64,000 nucleotides of DNA from an uncultured Oscillibacter sp. GTDB lineage: Bacteria; Bacillota; Clostridia; Oscillospirales; Oscillospiraceae. Below the pieces are notes generated by a model. It saw only the letters and a program-made list of their open reading frames with translations, made no database searches and was not told the origin of the DNA. This document shows positions 50,905-59,733 of the stretch, one piece after another. The stretch is from the NCBI GenBank assembly GCA_910578935.1, contig CAJTSM010000011.1:14720-78719 (forward strand), in the 5' to 3' direction. Position numbers and translations under genes: made by a program. Positions within the stretch are counted from its first letter, which is position 1. Each line of letters opens with the position of its first letter.

Positions 50905-51943
50905 ATGAAAAAAATCCTTTCAACGCTGCTCGCACTGAGCTTGATCTTACTTTCATCCGCATGCGGGGCAAAACCGCCGGAGCCGGTTCCCGAGGGAAAC
51001 AGCATACCTGCAAAAAGCAGCTCGTCCGAAGCTGGCAATCCCGCCGCTGAGGACGTACACTATCCCGACGGAAACGAACTTCGCATCAAAGTCCCCTTTA
51101 AAACAGGCGGCGCACTGGATGTGCAGGTCCGTTTAATTGGGAAGTACCTGGCGGATGAACTGGGCGCCAATATTGTGGTTGAAAATGTGGTTGGAGCCGG
51201 CGGACAGCTTGGAACCACCGAATATCTGGGTGAGGCCGCGGATACCTCCACCATTTTGCTGACCGACGCATGGCTTACGACGATGACGCCTCTGATTACG
51301 CAGGTGCAGTATACGCTGGACGACTTTGCTCCGATCATTGACGAGAATACCCAATTGTTCTGCCTGTTCGCCAACCCCGCGAAAACCGGGATCTCCAGCT
51401 TTGAAGACCTTCAAGAGTACGGAAAGAATCACCGTGTAATCTTCGGCAGCGGCGGCGCGGGCACCTCCCTGCATGTGCTGCAAAAAAGTCTTCTGGACCA
51501 GATGGGTATTGAATCCGATATCATCACCCAGGGAAATACCTCCGAGGGCCTGGTAAATCTGATGGCCGGTACGGTGGATTTGTGCGTTTCATCCTTTAAA
51601 GATACAGCAGACTATGTGAAAAACGGCGACATCGTGCCCATCCTCTCTTTTGGAGAAGAGGCTTACTCTGACGACGATGCGTTTTCTGCCGGCGTCCCCT
51701 GCGCAAAAGAAAAAGGCATCGATATCATACTCAAACTTCTATTACTTCTCGATCCGCAAGGGGACAAATCCCGCCATTATCGAAAAACTCCACCATGCTT
51801 TTATGAATGTCTACTCCAACCCCGCGTTCATTTCTGAGAGCTCCCAAATGGGCTTTTCGCCCAAAGGTATGGCCTCTGATGAAATCTCGACTTACCTGGA
51901 AGAGTTCACCGCCATGGCCCAATCTACCTTTACGCTTGAATAA
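50905..51943 (+). pseudogene. tctC: TctC-type solute-binding lipoprotein with a frame break
   Basis: TctC proteins catch carboxylate or related substrates for tripartite tricarboxylate transporters. Start ATG 50905 follows GGAGG; the signal peptide ends in the lipobox LSSAC (residues 16-20). The mature part has PFKTGGALDVQVRLIG and VVENVVGAGGQLG, the TctC fold hallmarks. Near 51727 the frame shifts: one missing base separates KEKGIDI from SYSNFYYFSIRKGTNPA, which continues to 51943. The downstream TctB and TctA are intact. Either the gene is newly lost or the reading has a base error. Confidence 0.85.
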
Positions 51944-52030
51944 AAGCGGAAGAACTTCCATAGGCAGAGCCAGAAATTTTTTGATAGTTTCCGGCTCTGC
52001 CCATATCGAAAAGAAAGGCGCGTAAACGCT

Positions 52031-52474
52031 ATGAAAAAAGCGGTCAACACAACGGCGGTCGCGGCTGTCCTATTTCTCATCATTTCCACTGTGCTTTGGT
52101 TCGCGATCCCCTATTGCATCGAAGACGTCTCAGCCGCTACGGATATCGGCCCCCGCGCGTTCCCCAAGGCTCTGTGCGTCGCTATGGCCCTTCTAAGCAT
52201 ACTGCAATTGATTCTGCTCTTCACAGGCGTACAAAAAGGCAAAACGGTTACGATCCGGTTTTCTGATTATACCCGGGTTCTCCTGGCGATGCTCCTATCC
52301 GCCGCAGCCGTGATTGCCGCCTTATATATTAACATCGTATTGGCCGCTGTCATTTGCGGACTGTTGTTTCTTTTGGTGCTGCGGGAAAAAGATTGGCGGT
52401 ACTATACGGCGGTTTTGACCGCCGGCATTGCGTTGTACCTTCTGCTGCGCTTTGTCATGCGCGTCCGCTTTTGA
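52031..52474 (+). CDS. tctB: TctB small membrane subunit of a tripartite tricarboxylate transporter
   Basis: The 147-residue protein has four membrane segments (about 8-28, 50-66, 84-104, 108-140 in two parts) and the TctB hallmark ATDIGPRAFPKALC near residue 36. It is the small partner of TctA. It sits 87 bases after tctC and 13 bases before tctA, all on plus. Confidence 0.9.
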   Translation: MKKAVNTTAVAAVLFLIISTVLWFAIPYCIEDVSAATDIGPRAFPKALCVAMALLSILQLILLFTGVQKGKTVTIRFSDYTRVLLAMLLSAAAVIAALYINIVLAAVICGLLFLLVLREKDWRYYTAVLTAGIALYLLLRFVMRVRF

Positions 52475-52487
52475 GGAGGCAAAAGAC

Positions 52488-53972
52488 ATGGAAAATATTT
52501 TGCAGGCCATTCCCCTGGTATTCCATGCAAAAACCTTGCTTGGGATGGTCGCCGGGAACGTGATCGGGCTTATATTTGGGGCAATCCCCGGATTCACGGG
52601 CGTCATGGCAATCGCGATCCTTCTGCCTTTTACCTTTGCGTTAGACCCGGCCACCGGTATCGTTATGTTGTTCAGCTGTTTTGTAGGCGGCTGCTTTGGC
52701 GGATCAATCAGCGCCATCCTGATCGGAACTCCCGGCGCTCCCGAGGCGGCCGCCACCGTAAGGGACGGCTATCCCCTGGCACTGAGGGGAGAGAGCTATA
52801 AAGCGCTCTCCATGGCGGCGTTCGCCTCCTGCATAGGCGGTCTGGTCAGCGCGGTGCTGCTGATGTTTTTGGCTCCGGTGATCGCGGATTGGACGCTTCA
52901 TTTTGCGCCGCCGGAATACTTTGTGTTAGGTATTTTCGGTATTTCTGTCATTGCCGGATTGAACAGCGGCAACTTGATTATGGGAATCATCGCGGGACTG
53001 CTGGGTATTTTAGTCTCTACGGTTGGAATGGATGCTCAAAGTGGCGTGCAGCGGTTTACTTTTAACAGTCTGCGCCTTTACTCCGGGTTTAGCCTGACGC
53101 CTATGATTCTGGGCATCTTTGCTCTGAACCGCATTTTCAAGGGATTCGAGCGCCGTCACAATCACAACTGCGAAGAGCCTGAGAAAAAGGTTGTACTCAG
53201 CCGGGAAAAGCTGAACCGCAAGGACTACAAGGATTGCAGCGGCGCTATTTGCCACGGAACGCTGGTCGGCTGCGTCATAGGCGCGATTCCGGCCGCCGGG
53301 GCGGCAATCGCCGCCTTCATCAGCTACAACATTGAAAAAGCTGTATCGCACAAACGCGACCGGCTCGGGACCGGAGTTTTAGAGGGCGTCGCAGCTCCTG
53401 AGGCGGCCAACAACGCTGTGACCGGTACGTCCCTGATTCCTCTTCTGACGCTGGGAATTCCCGGCAGCGGCGGAGCCTCAGCCCTGCTTGGCGCGTTCAT
53501 GATGCATGGATTGGCTCCCGGGCCCTTCCTGTTCCGCAACAACGGAGCCACCATGTACGCCATTATGATAGGGTTCATTGTGACGAACATCATACTGCTG
53601 GTGGTCGTCAAGGCCATGGTCCGGGGGTTCATCCACATCACCCGTGTGCCGGAATCCGCTTTGATTTCCGTGTTGTTCGTCATCTGTATGGTAGGAGCCT
53701 TCAGCAACAATACATCCTGGTTTGATGTTATGGTGACCGTGGCCGTGGGGGTCATTGCCTACTTGCTCGCCCAGCTGAACGTTCCCAGCATTCCGTTCCT
53801 TCTGGGCTTTATCTTAGGGCCTACCATTGAGACAAACTTCCGCAAAGCGCTGGTCATGTCCAACAACGACTTGACGATCTTCGTTACCCGTCCGATCTGC
53901 ATTGTCTTGATGATCCTGACGGTTGTAATGCTGGCCGGAACGAAATATATGAACCGTGCCAGTGGGGATTAA
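52488..53972 (+). CDS. tctA: TctA large membrane subunit of a tripartite tricarboxylate transporter
   Basis: The 494-residue permease carries the characteristic repeats GLIFGAIPGFTGVMAIAILL near residue 28 and GTPGAPEAAATVRDGYPLAL near 80, with the mirrored GAIPAAGAAIAAFIS near 265 and GIPGSGGASALLG near 330. About 11-12 membrane segments. Start ATG 52488 follows GAGGAGG; an upstream in-frame ATG at 52428 would run inside tctB. The substrate is unknown; it cannot be read from the permease. Confidence 0.94.
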   Translation: MENILQAIPLVFHAKTLLGMVAGNVIGLIFGAIPGFTGVMAIAILLPFTFALDPATGIVMLFSCFVGGCFGGSISAILIGTPGAPEAAATVRDGYPLALRGESYKALSMAAFASCIGGLVSAVLLMFLAPVIADWTLHFAPPEYFVLGIFGISVIAGLNSGNLIMGIIAGLLGILVSTVGMDAQSGVQRFTFNSLRLYSGFSLTPMILGIFALNRIFKGFERRHNHNCEEPEKKVVLSREKLNRKDYKDCSGAICHGTLVGCVIGAIPAAGAAIAAFISYNIEKAVSHKRDRLGTGVLEGVAAPEAANNAVTGTSLIPLLTLGIPGSGGASALLGAFMMHGLAPGPFLFRNNGATMYAIMIGFIVTNIILLVVVKAMVRGFIHITRVPESALISVLFVICMVGAFSNNTSWFDVMVTVAVGVIAYLLAQLNVPSIPFLLGFILGPTIETNFRKALVMSNNDLTIFVTRPICIVLMILTVVMLAGTKYMNRASGD

Positions 53973-53995
53973 GTCCTGCAAAAGGAGTTTCAATT

Positions 53996-54181
53996 ATGTC
54001 CGCGCCTCACATAAATGCAAATCCCGGAGAAACCGCCAAGACGGTCATCCTGCCGGGCGCCCCCTTGCGGGCAAAGTATATCGCCGAAACCTTTTTGAAA
54101 AACGCCGTGGAGTTCCACCATGTACGAGGGATGCCGGATTTCACCGGCGCCTACCGGAGCAGACGGATCTCCGTCACATGA
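53996..54181 (+). pseudogene. deoD: Truncated purine nucleoside phosphorylase (DeoD) N terminus
   Basis: The 61-residue product (ATG 53996 after AAAGGAG) matches only the N terminus of DeoD-type phosphorylases: NPGETAKTVILPGAPLRAKY and RGMPDFTGAYRSRRISV, then an immediate stop. Full-length enzymes have about 235 residues, so the catalytic core is missing. Good translation signals and position in the operon suggest that it could be expressed, but nucleoside phosphorolysis is not possible. The 75 bases after it carry no recognisable remainder. Confidence 0.75.
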
Positions 54182-54271
54182 AGGCCGCGCTGAAAACGGC
54201 CTATGCCGTCACGGAGAATGAACGCGGCTTGACGGAAACAGCGGATATCCGCTTTTATGGGAGATGCAGCA

Positions 54272-55672
54272 ATGAGTTATAATCTTCTCTTTTTCATGGC
54301 GGACCAATTTGTATACAATGCGTTCGGCCATTTGAATCCATCTATCCAAACGCCGAACCTGGACCGGTTGGCAAGCGGAGCGGTCTGCTTTTCCAACTGC
54401 TATACCAATTCCCCCCTTTGCATGCCGGCCCGGACGGCGCTTGCCACCGGCCTCTATCCGGAGGAGCTAAGGGCCATGGACAACTATGCGGCGGGATTGA
54501 CGCCCAACGCCCAGACCTGGATGCAGGGCATCCGTGATGCGGGTTATGAAACCTCTATCTTCGGAAAAGTCCATCTGCATAAATTCTCCCCGGATCTCCG
54601 GGACTTCGCCTGGCAGACCCAGAGCTATGGATACCAGATCGTGGACGAGCTGCCCGGCCCCCGGACTTACGCTTCCAAACGGTCCAGCTATTACGACCAT
54701 CTGGAAAAGCAGGGACTGCTGGAGCAATACCGGGAGGACATGCGGCTCAGGTATGAGGAGGGCCACGTCTACGACAGCCGTCCGACGCCGCTGCCCACCA
54801 GGGACTATGCGGACGTATACATCGCTGACCGGGCATTGGATTATCTCGAGCGTGTTTCGGAGGGACGGCCTTGGTTTTCCACCGTCAGTTTCGGCGGCCC
54901 TCACGATCCCTGGGACACCCCCGCCGAATATGCAAAGCGGTATCGGAACATGACGCCCCCCGCCCCTCTGGCGGCTCCCCGCTCCGTGTGCCCCCACCGG
55001 CCCACAGGCGTCTATGACGAGCTTCTGAACGGAAAGTATGACCCTGGCCTTACGGAGGACCTGCGCAATATGACCCCGGAAGACATCCGGGCCCTGCGGC
55101 GGAGCTACTACGGTCATGTGACGTTGATTGACGAACAGATCGGACGCATCCTGGACTGCCTGGAACGCCGGAAGATGCTGGATCATACGATCATCGTCTT
55201 CACTGCCGACCACGGTGAGGAAAACGGAGACTATGGACTGCTGTTCAAGCAGACGTTTTTTGAAACCTCTGTCCGGGTGCCTATGCTGGTTTCCCTGCCC
55301 GGAAGAACGCCGGAAACTGTGGATGCCCCGGTCGAGCTGATGGACCTGGGGCCGACGCTCTGCGATCTGCTGGGGCTCTCGCGGAAACTGGGCCATGCCC
55401 GGTCCCTGACGCCGCTGATGCACGGCCAGGCGCCGGAAAAGCAGGTGCTTGCCTCCCAGATTTTCGGGGAGACGATGCTGCTCTGCCGGGGCTATAAGGC
55501 AGTGTTCAACCGGCGGGATGATATTTACCTGTTGTTTGACCGGCAGCGCGATCCGGAAGAACGGGAAAACTTGGCAGGCAGCCGTCAAACAAAGACCTTG
55601 GAGAACACGCTCCGGGAGGATCTGCGCGCGTGGCGGCTCCAACTGAATACGGCAGGAGGCACTCCCACATGA
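54272..55672 (+). CDS. Sulfatase (Cys-type, formylglycine-dependent)
   Basis: Hydrolyses sulfate esters. The 466-residue protein has the maturation motif C-M-P-A-R in SPLCMPARTALATG near residue 50, the early metal site FFMADQF, and TADHGEENGDYGL near 315. The cysteine must be converted to formylglycine, and the enzyme for this is encoded two genes downstream. No signal peptide is seen, so it probably acts in the cytoplasm on imported substrate. ATG 54272 follows GGGAG; the ATG at 54257 overlaps this site. The end overlaps the second sulfatase start (ATGA). Confidence 0.92.
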   Translation: MSYNLLFFMADQFVYNAFGHLNPSIQTPNLDRLASGAVCFSNCYTNSPLCMPARTALATGLYPEELRAMDNYAAGLTPNAQTWMQGIRDAGYETSIFGKVHLHKFSPDLRDFAWQTQSYGYQIVDELPGPRTYASKRSSYYDHLEKQGLLEQYREDMRLRYEEGHVYDSRPTPLPTRDYADVYIADRALDYLERVSEGRPWFSTVSFGGPHDPWDTPAEYAKRYRNMTPPAPLAAPRSVCPHRPTGVYDELLNGKYDPGLTEDLRNMTPEDIRALRRSYYGHVTLIDEQIGRILDCLERRKMLDHTIIVFTADHGEENGDYGLLFKQTFFETSVRVPMLVSLPGRTPETVDAPVELMDLGPTLCDLLGLSRKLGHARSLTPLMHGQAPEKQVLASQIFGETMLLCRGYKAVFNRRDDIYLLFDRQRDPEERENLAGSRQTKTLENTLREDLRAWRLQLNTAGGTPT

Positions 55673-57297
55673 AACCAAGACGTTCTGATGCGCCCAATAT
55701 CCTGCTGATCACGGCGGATCAGCTTCGCTGGGACTATGTTCACGCCTATGCGCCGGAGAGTTTTCTAAAAACACCCGCCCTGGATGCGCTGGCGGCGGAG
55801 GGCTGCCTGTGTGAACGTGCCTATTCTCCCAATCCGGTCTGCATTCCCGCGCGGCACAATCTGATCACGGGACTGCCCGCCCGGTATCACGGTTTTGACG
55901 ACAACTATTTCGGCCCCGATTCAAAGGCGTGCCCTTGGAATCTTCCTACCTTTGCACAGATTCTCTCCGATTGCGGCTATGCCACCGCCGCCATTGGGAA
56001 AATGCACTTCCAGCCCGAACGCCGGGCCGCCGGGTTTGACCTGTTTGAAAACTGCGATGAGGTCGTCTATGACATTGCTGAGGATGAATACGCCCAATTC
56101 CTGCGGGAACAGGGATATCCGCGTGCCGGAAGCATCCACGGCGTCCGCAACGTCTTATACATGCAGCCCCAGCAATCCCTTCTGCCGGAGGAACTGCACA
56201 GCTCTTCTTGGGTGGCGGACCGTTCCATTCGGTATATAAAAAGCCGGGCAACCCGGCAGAGGCCGTTCCTGCTCTGGGCCGGGTTCATCCATCCTCATCC
56301 TCCCTTCGACATACCGGAGGGATGGGCGCACCTCTATGATGGCCGCGTCCCGCCCCGCGTATTTTCAAAAACGCCGCTCTCCAAACTGGCACAGGAAAAC
56401 CGGTGCATCGCGGACCTGCCGGACGAAGAGAATATCAACCGGATGCGGGAGCTTTACGCCTGCGCCGTATCCTTCATGGATCACCATGTGGGGCGCATTC
56501 TAAAAGCCCTGGACGAAGAAGGGCTGCGTGAGAACACGCTGGTCCTGTTCGTCTCCGACCACGGCGAGATGCTGGGCGATTTGGACACCTATCAGAAATT
56601 TCTGCCCTATGACGCCTCCTGCCGGATCCCGATGCTCCTCCGCTGGCCCGGGCATATCGCTCCCGGAAGCCGCCGGACGGACTTCGCAGACCTGAACGAC
56701 ATTCTGCCCACCCTCCTGGATGCGGCGGGCACTCCCCATCCCGGCGGGCTGGAGCTTCCGGGTGAGTCCCTGCTGGCAAAGGCGCCGAAAAAAGACCGAA
56801 GCGTCCAGTATGTGGAGCATCAGCGGGACAGCAAACGTTGGTGCTGTCTGATTGGGGCGCGGTACAAGTTCATCCACGCTTACGGCGACCGGGACCAGCT
56901 GTTTGACCTCAGGGAAGACCCGGAGGAACGGAACGATCTGCTCTGGGGCACGCCGGGGACGGAAATTCTTCGCATCCAGGAGGAACTGAACGGGCGTCTT
57001 CTGGAATATGAGAGCCGCTGGGGCCTTCCCGGCTGTGTGGCAGAAGGGAAATTTGCGGAACTGCCTCCCTATGAAATCCAGAATTACCGGGAATGCTGCT
57101 TCCCCTCCTGCATGGTGCAGGAGCCGGGCGCTCCCGCCCGCACGCCGCTGTCGGAGGAGATCTTGCAGGCCATCGCCAAAGAGCCTACGGTCCGTTTGGA
57201 AAAGTTACACATTCGAGAGCTGCTGACCTCCTGCGGCGAAATGACGGACCAGGAGGTAGATGATCTGCTGGAACGTGCCCGGCGGCAGGGCGGCTGA
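55669..57297 (+). CDS. Second sulfatase (Cys-type, formylglycine-dependent)
   Basis: The 542-residue enzyme has NILLITADQLRWDYV near residue 12, the C-I-P-A-R motif in PNPVCIPARHNLITG near 55, HPHPPFDIPEGW near 203 and VSDHGEMLGDLDTY near 295. It is longer than the first sulfatase by a C-terminal segment of about 90 residues (from IQNYRECCF) that looks helical and resembles no domain I know. No signal peptide. The start at 55669 follows GCAGGAGG. Being only distantly similar, the two sulfatases probably act on different ester positions or substrates. Confidence 0.92.
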   Translation: MKPRRSDAPNILLITADQLRWDYVHAYAPESFLKTPALDALAAEGCLCERAYSPNPVCIPARHNLITGLPARYHGFDDNYFGPDSKACPWNLPTFAQILSDCGYATAAIGKMHFQPERRAAGFDLFENCDEVVYDIAEDEYAQFLREQGYPRAGSIHGVRNVLYMQPQQSLLPEELHSSSWVADRSIRYIKSRATRQRPFLLWAGFIHPHPPFDIPEGWAHLYDGRVPPRVFSKTPLSKLAQENRCIADLPDEENINRMRELYACAVSFMDHHVGRILKALDEEGLRENTLVLFVSDHGEMLGDLDTYQKFLPYDASCRIPMLLRWPGHIAPGSRRTDFADLNDILPTLLDAAGTPHPGGLELPGESLLAKAPKKDRSVQYVEHQRDSKRWCCLIGARYKFIHAYGDRDQLFDLREDPEERNDLLWGTPGTEILRIQEELNGRLLEYESRWGLPGCVAEGKFAELPPYEIQNYRECCFPSCMVQEPGAPARTPLSEEILQAIAKEPTVRLEKLHIRELLTSCGEMTDQEVDDLLERARRQGG

Positions 57298-57333
57298 CGC
57301 AAAAACGGAAATCTAAACAAGGAGGGCAGTTAT

Positions 57334-58476
57334 GTGAAACAACTTAATCTGCTGATTAAGCCGGCATCCAGCCTATGCAATATGCGGTGCCGCTATTGTT
57401 TCTACGCCGATGAGGCGGCAAACCGTACGGAGGCGAGTTTGGGCGCGATGTCCGTGGAAACCGCAGAGCGGCTGATTCACTTGGCTTTTGCCGCTGTCCC
57501 TAGAAATGGCCGCGTCAACTTTTCCTTTCAAGGCGGGGAGCCGACCCTGGCCGGTCTGGAATTTTTTCAGAACTTTGTCCACACCGTAAAGAAACTGCGC
57601 CCCCAGGGAGCAGACGTTCAGTTCGCCATTCAGACGAATGGATTTCGGATTGATCCGGCCTGGGCAGATTTCTTCGCCGGCAGCGGATTCCTGGTGGGAA
57701 TTTCCCTGGACGGGGACAAGGAACTCCACAATACGTTCCGGGTGGATCCCTCTGGAAACGGGACCTATCCCCGTGTCTTAAAATCCCTACGGCTCCTGAC
57801 CGCAAGAAACGTGGATGTCAATCTCCTGTGCGTAGTCACAAATCTCTGCGCTCGCCACCCGCAGCGGGTATATCGGGCCTTGAAAAAAACAGGGATTCGC
57901 TATTTGCAGTTTATCCCCTGCCTGGACCCGCTGGATCAGCCCAGGGGAACTGCGGACTTCTCTTTAACGCCGGAGGACTATGGCGCGTTTTTGTGCGCGC
58001 TGTTTGACGAGTGGTATCGGGACTGGGAGCAGGGCGCCTACGTCAGTGTCCGCGCCTTTGACGACTATGTCCACTTGGCGATGGGCCAGCCCTGCGGCAC
58101 CTGCGCCGCCTCCGGCCGGTGCGGAACCTATCTTGTTGTGGAGGGTGACGGCAGTCTTTTCCCTTGCGATTTCTTTTGTACCGATCCGTGGAAACTGGGA
58201 AATCTCCACGACATAGAGAGCCTGGATGATGTGTTCCGTTTGCAAAAGGAGCGGCGCTTTGTAAATGAGAGCCTTGAAAAGCCCTTTGAATGTGCGGACT
58301 GCTCATGGCGCTCTATGTGCCGGGGCGGCTGCAAACGGGATTGGTACACAGATGAGGCCGGAGCGGATCATAATTATTACTGCGGCACTTACCGGAAATT
58401 TTTCGCCTGGGCGATGCCCCGGCTGGAACGGATTGCGCGAGCCGAACTGGCGCGAAGACATCAGAGGTGGTTATAA
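57334..58476 (+). CDS. anSME: Anaerobic sulfatase-maturing enzyme (radical SAM)
   Basis: This radical SAM enzyme oxidises the sulfatase cysteine to formylglycine without oxygen. The 380-residue protein has the cluster motif CNMRCRYC near residue 16, FQGGEPTLAG near 65 and a SPASM domain with its cysteine set: CGTCAASGRC near 250, FPCDFFC near 272, CADCSWRSMCRGGCKRD near 318 and YYCG near 345. Start GTG 57334 after GGAGGG. Its placement directly after two Cys-type sulfatases confirms the role. Confidence 0.94.
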   Translation: MKQLNLLIKPASSLCNMRCRYCFYADEAANRTEASLGAMSVETAERLIHLAFAAVPRNGRVNFSFQGGEPTLAGLEFFQNFVHTVKKLRPQGADVQFAIQTNGFRIDPAWADFFAGSGFLVGISLDGDKELHNTFRVDPSGNGTYPRVLKSLRLLTARNVDVNLLCVVTNLCARHPQRVYRALKKTGIRYLQFIPCLDPLDQPRGTADFSLTPEDYGAFLCALFDEWYRDWEQGAYVSVRAFDDYVHLAMGQPCGTCAASGRCGTYLVVEGDGSLFPCDFFCTDPWKLGNLHDIESLDDVFRLQKERRFVNESLEKPFECADCSWRSMCRGGCKRDWYTDEAGADHNYYCGTYRKFFAWAMPRLERIARAELARRHQRWL

Positions 58477-58488
58477 GGAAGTAGTCAC

Positions 58489-59274
58489 ATGATTCCGCTG
58501 GCTTTTATTCTAATCAGTTTTTTTGCCTCTGTCTCCGGCTGTATCTGCGGCATCGGCGGCGGGGTCATTATCAAACCGGTATTGGACGCGTCCGGCCTCT
58601 ATTCGGTCAGCGCCATCAGCTTCATGTCGGGCTGCATCGTCCTCTCCATGACGGCCTACTCTGTGCTGAAAGCACAGCTGGCGCATGAATCCGTCATTGA
58701 AAAGGGCGTCAGCACCTACCTGGGCATCGGCGCGGCAACCGGCGGCCTGTTGGGAAAACAGCTTTTCGATGTGATCAAAAGCTCCTTCGCGCAGGCCGAT
58801 ACCGTTGGAGCTGTTCAGGCAGCGGCTTTATTCGCCGTCACCTTGGGAACAGCCGTGTATACCGTTTGCAAATCTCGAATTCACACCCGTCAAGTAACGG
58901 CTCCTGCCCTTTGCGCGGCAATCGGTTTGATCCTTGGGATGCTGTCCGCCTTCCTGGGAATCGGCGGCGGCCCTGTAAATCTAGTGGTCTTATATTTCTT
59001 TTTCTCCATGGAATCAAAAACTGCGGCTCAAAATTCTCTGTACATCATTCTGTTTTCCCAGGCGGCCAGTCTCCTGTTTACGATTCTGACCGGGCGTATC
59101 CCGGAGTTTCCCGGACCGCTCTTTGCCGGCATGGTCTGCTGCGGTATTCTGGGTGGCATGGCCGGCAGGAGGATCAGCAAGAAAATTGACGACCAAACGG
59201 CCAGCAAACTATTTTTGGGACTACTCGTCGTGATTATGGGAATCTGCTGCTATAATTTCTTCCGGTACTTTTGA
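58489..59274 (+). CDS. TauE/SafE (TSUP) family sulfite/organosulfur exporter
   Basis: The 261-residue membrane protein shows the two-fold TSUP pattern, with GCICGIGGGVIIKPVL near residue 15 and the mirrored GMLSAFLGIGGGPVNLVVLY near 150, and about eight membrane segments. TSUP proteins export sulfite, sulfoacetate or other sulfur compounds. At the end of a sulfatase operon it probably removes the released sulfur oxyanion or an organic sulfonate. It starts 12 bases after the maturase. Confidence 0.9.
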   Translation: MIPLAFILISFFASVSGCICGIGGGVIIKPVLDASGLYSVSAISFMSGCIVLSMTAYSVLKAQLAHESVIEKGVSTYLGIGAATGGLLGKQLFDVIKSSFAQADTVGAVQAAALFAVTLGTAVYTVCKSRIHTRQVTAPALCAAIGLILGMLSAFLGIGGGPVNLVVLYFFFSMESKTAAQNSLYIILFSQAASLLFTILTGRIPEFPGPLFAGMVCCGILGGMAGRRISKKIDDQTASKLFLGLLVVIMGICCYNFFRYF

Positions 59275-59324
59275 AAATTGGCGGAATGCCGGAACTTCCA
59301 GCACATCAGCTCACCCTTGTTCCC

Positions 59325-59486
59325 AGGGCCTGTTTTAAAACCGGCAGAATTCGGATTAAGGCGGATCTTTCTGACAGGCAAGGCAATTTGACGCAGGAAT
59401 CCCGATGGATTTCAAGGGAAATCAACGAAGCGTCAGCGGAAAAATATCCGCCGATTGGGTGTTTTGGCATTTTTCAAACAGCCCCT
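59325..59486. repeat. MITE-like small repeat, copy 2
   Basis: About 162 bp with imperfect 16-bp inverted ends, AGGGCCTGTTTTAAAA on the left and the complement AGGGGCTGTTTGAAAA on the right. A further left-end-like fragment (TTGAAAATTGGCGGAATGCC) lies just before it at 59272-59291. The rest of the gap 59275-59733 has no gene. Confidence 0.7.
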
Positions 59487-59665
59487 AATACATACTCGGC
59501 TGTTCGTACAGCCCATTTGAACGAATTATACGCTCATGCGGAACGTATGGGGTGGAATGCCCTTAAGATTATAGATCACAAGCCCAAAGTGGTGGAAATC
59601 TGCCGGCGGCATAAGCCAATCCCCGCCGTTCAAAGGGCGGGGCAAACCGGTCCGATGCTGAAAAA

Positions 59666-59701
59666 GGCGGGCGGCGCATGAAAGCGCCGCCCGCCTTTTT
59701 T
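59666..59701. terminator. Strong bidirectional terminator after the sulfatase operon region
   Basis: A perfect 12-bp GC stem (GGCGGGCGGCGC/GCGCCGCCCGCC) with a six-base loop, A5 before and T6 after. It lies between the plus-strand operon and the convergent solute-binding protein gene. Confidence 0.88.
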
Positions 59702-59733
59702 CAAGCAACCCTGCGGCATGCCGCCGTCCTTTT

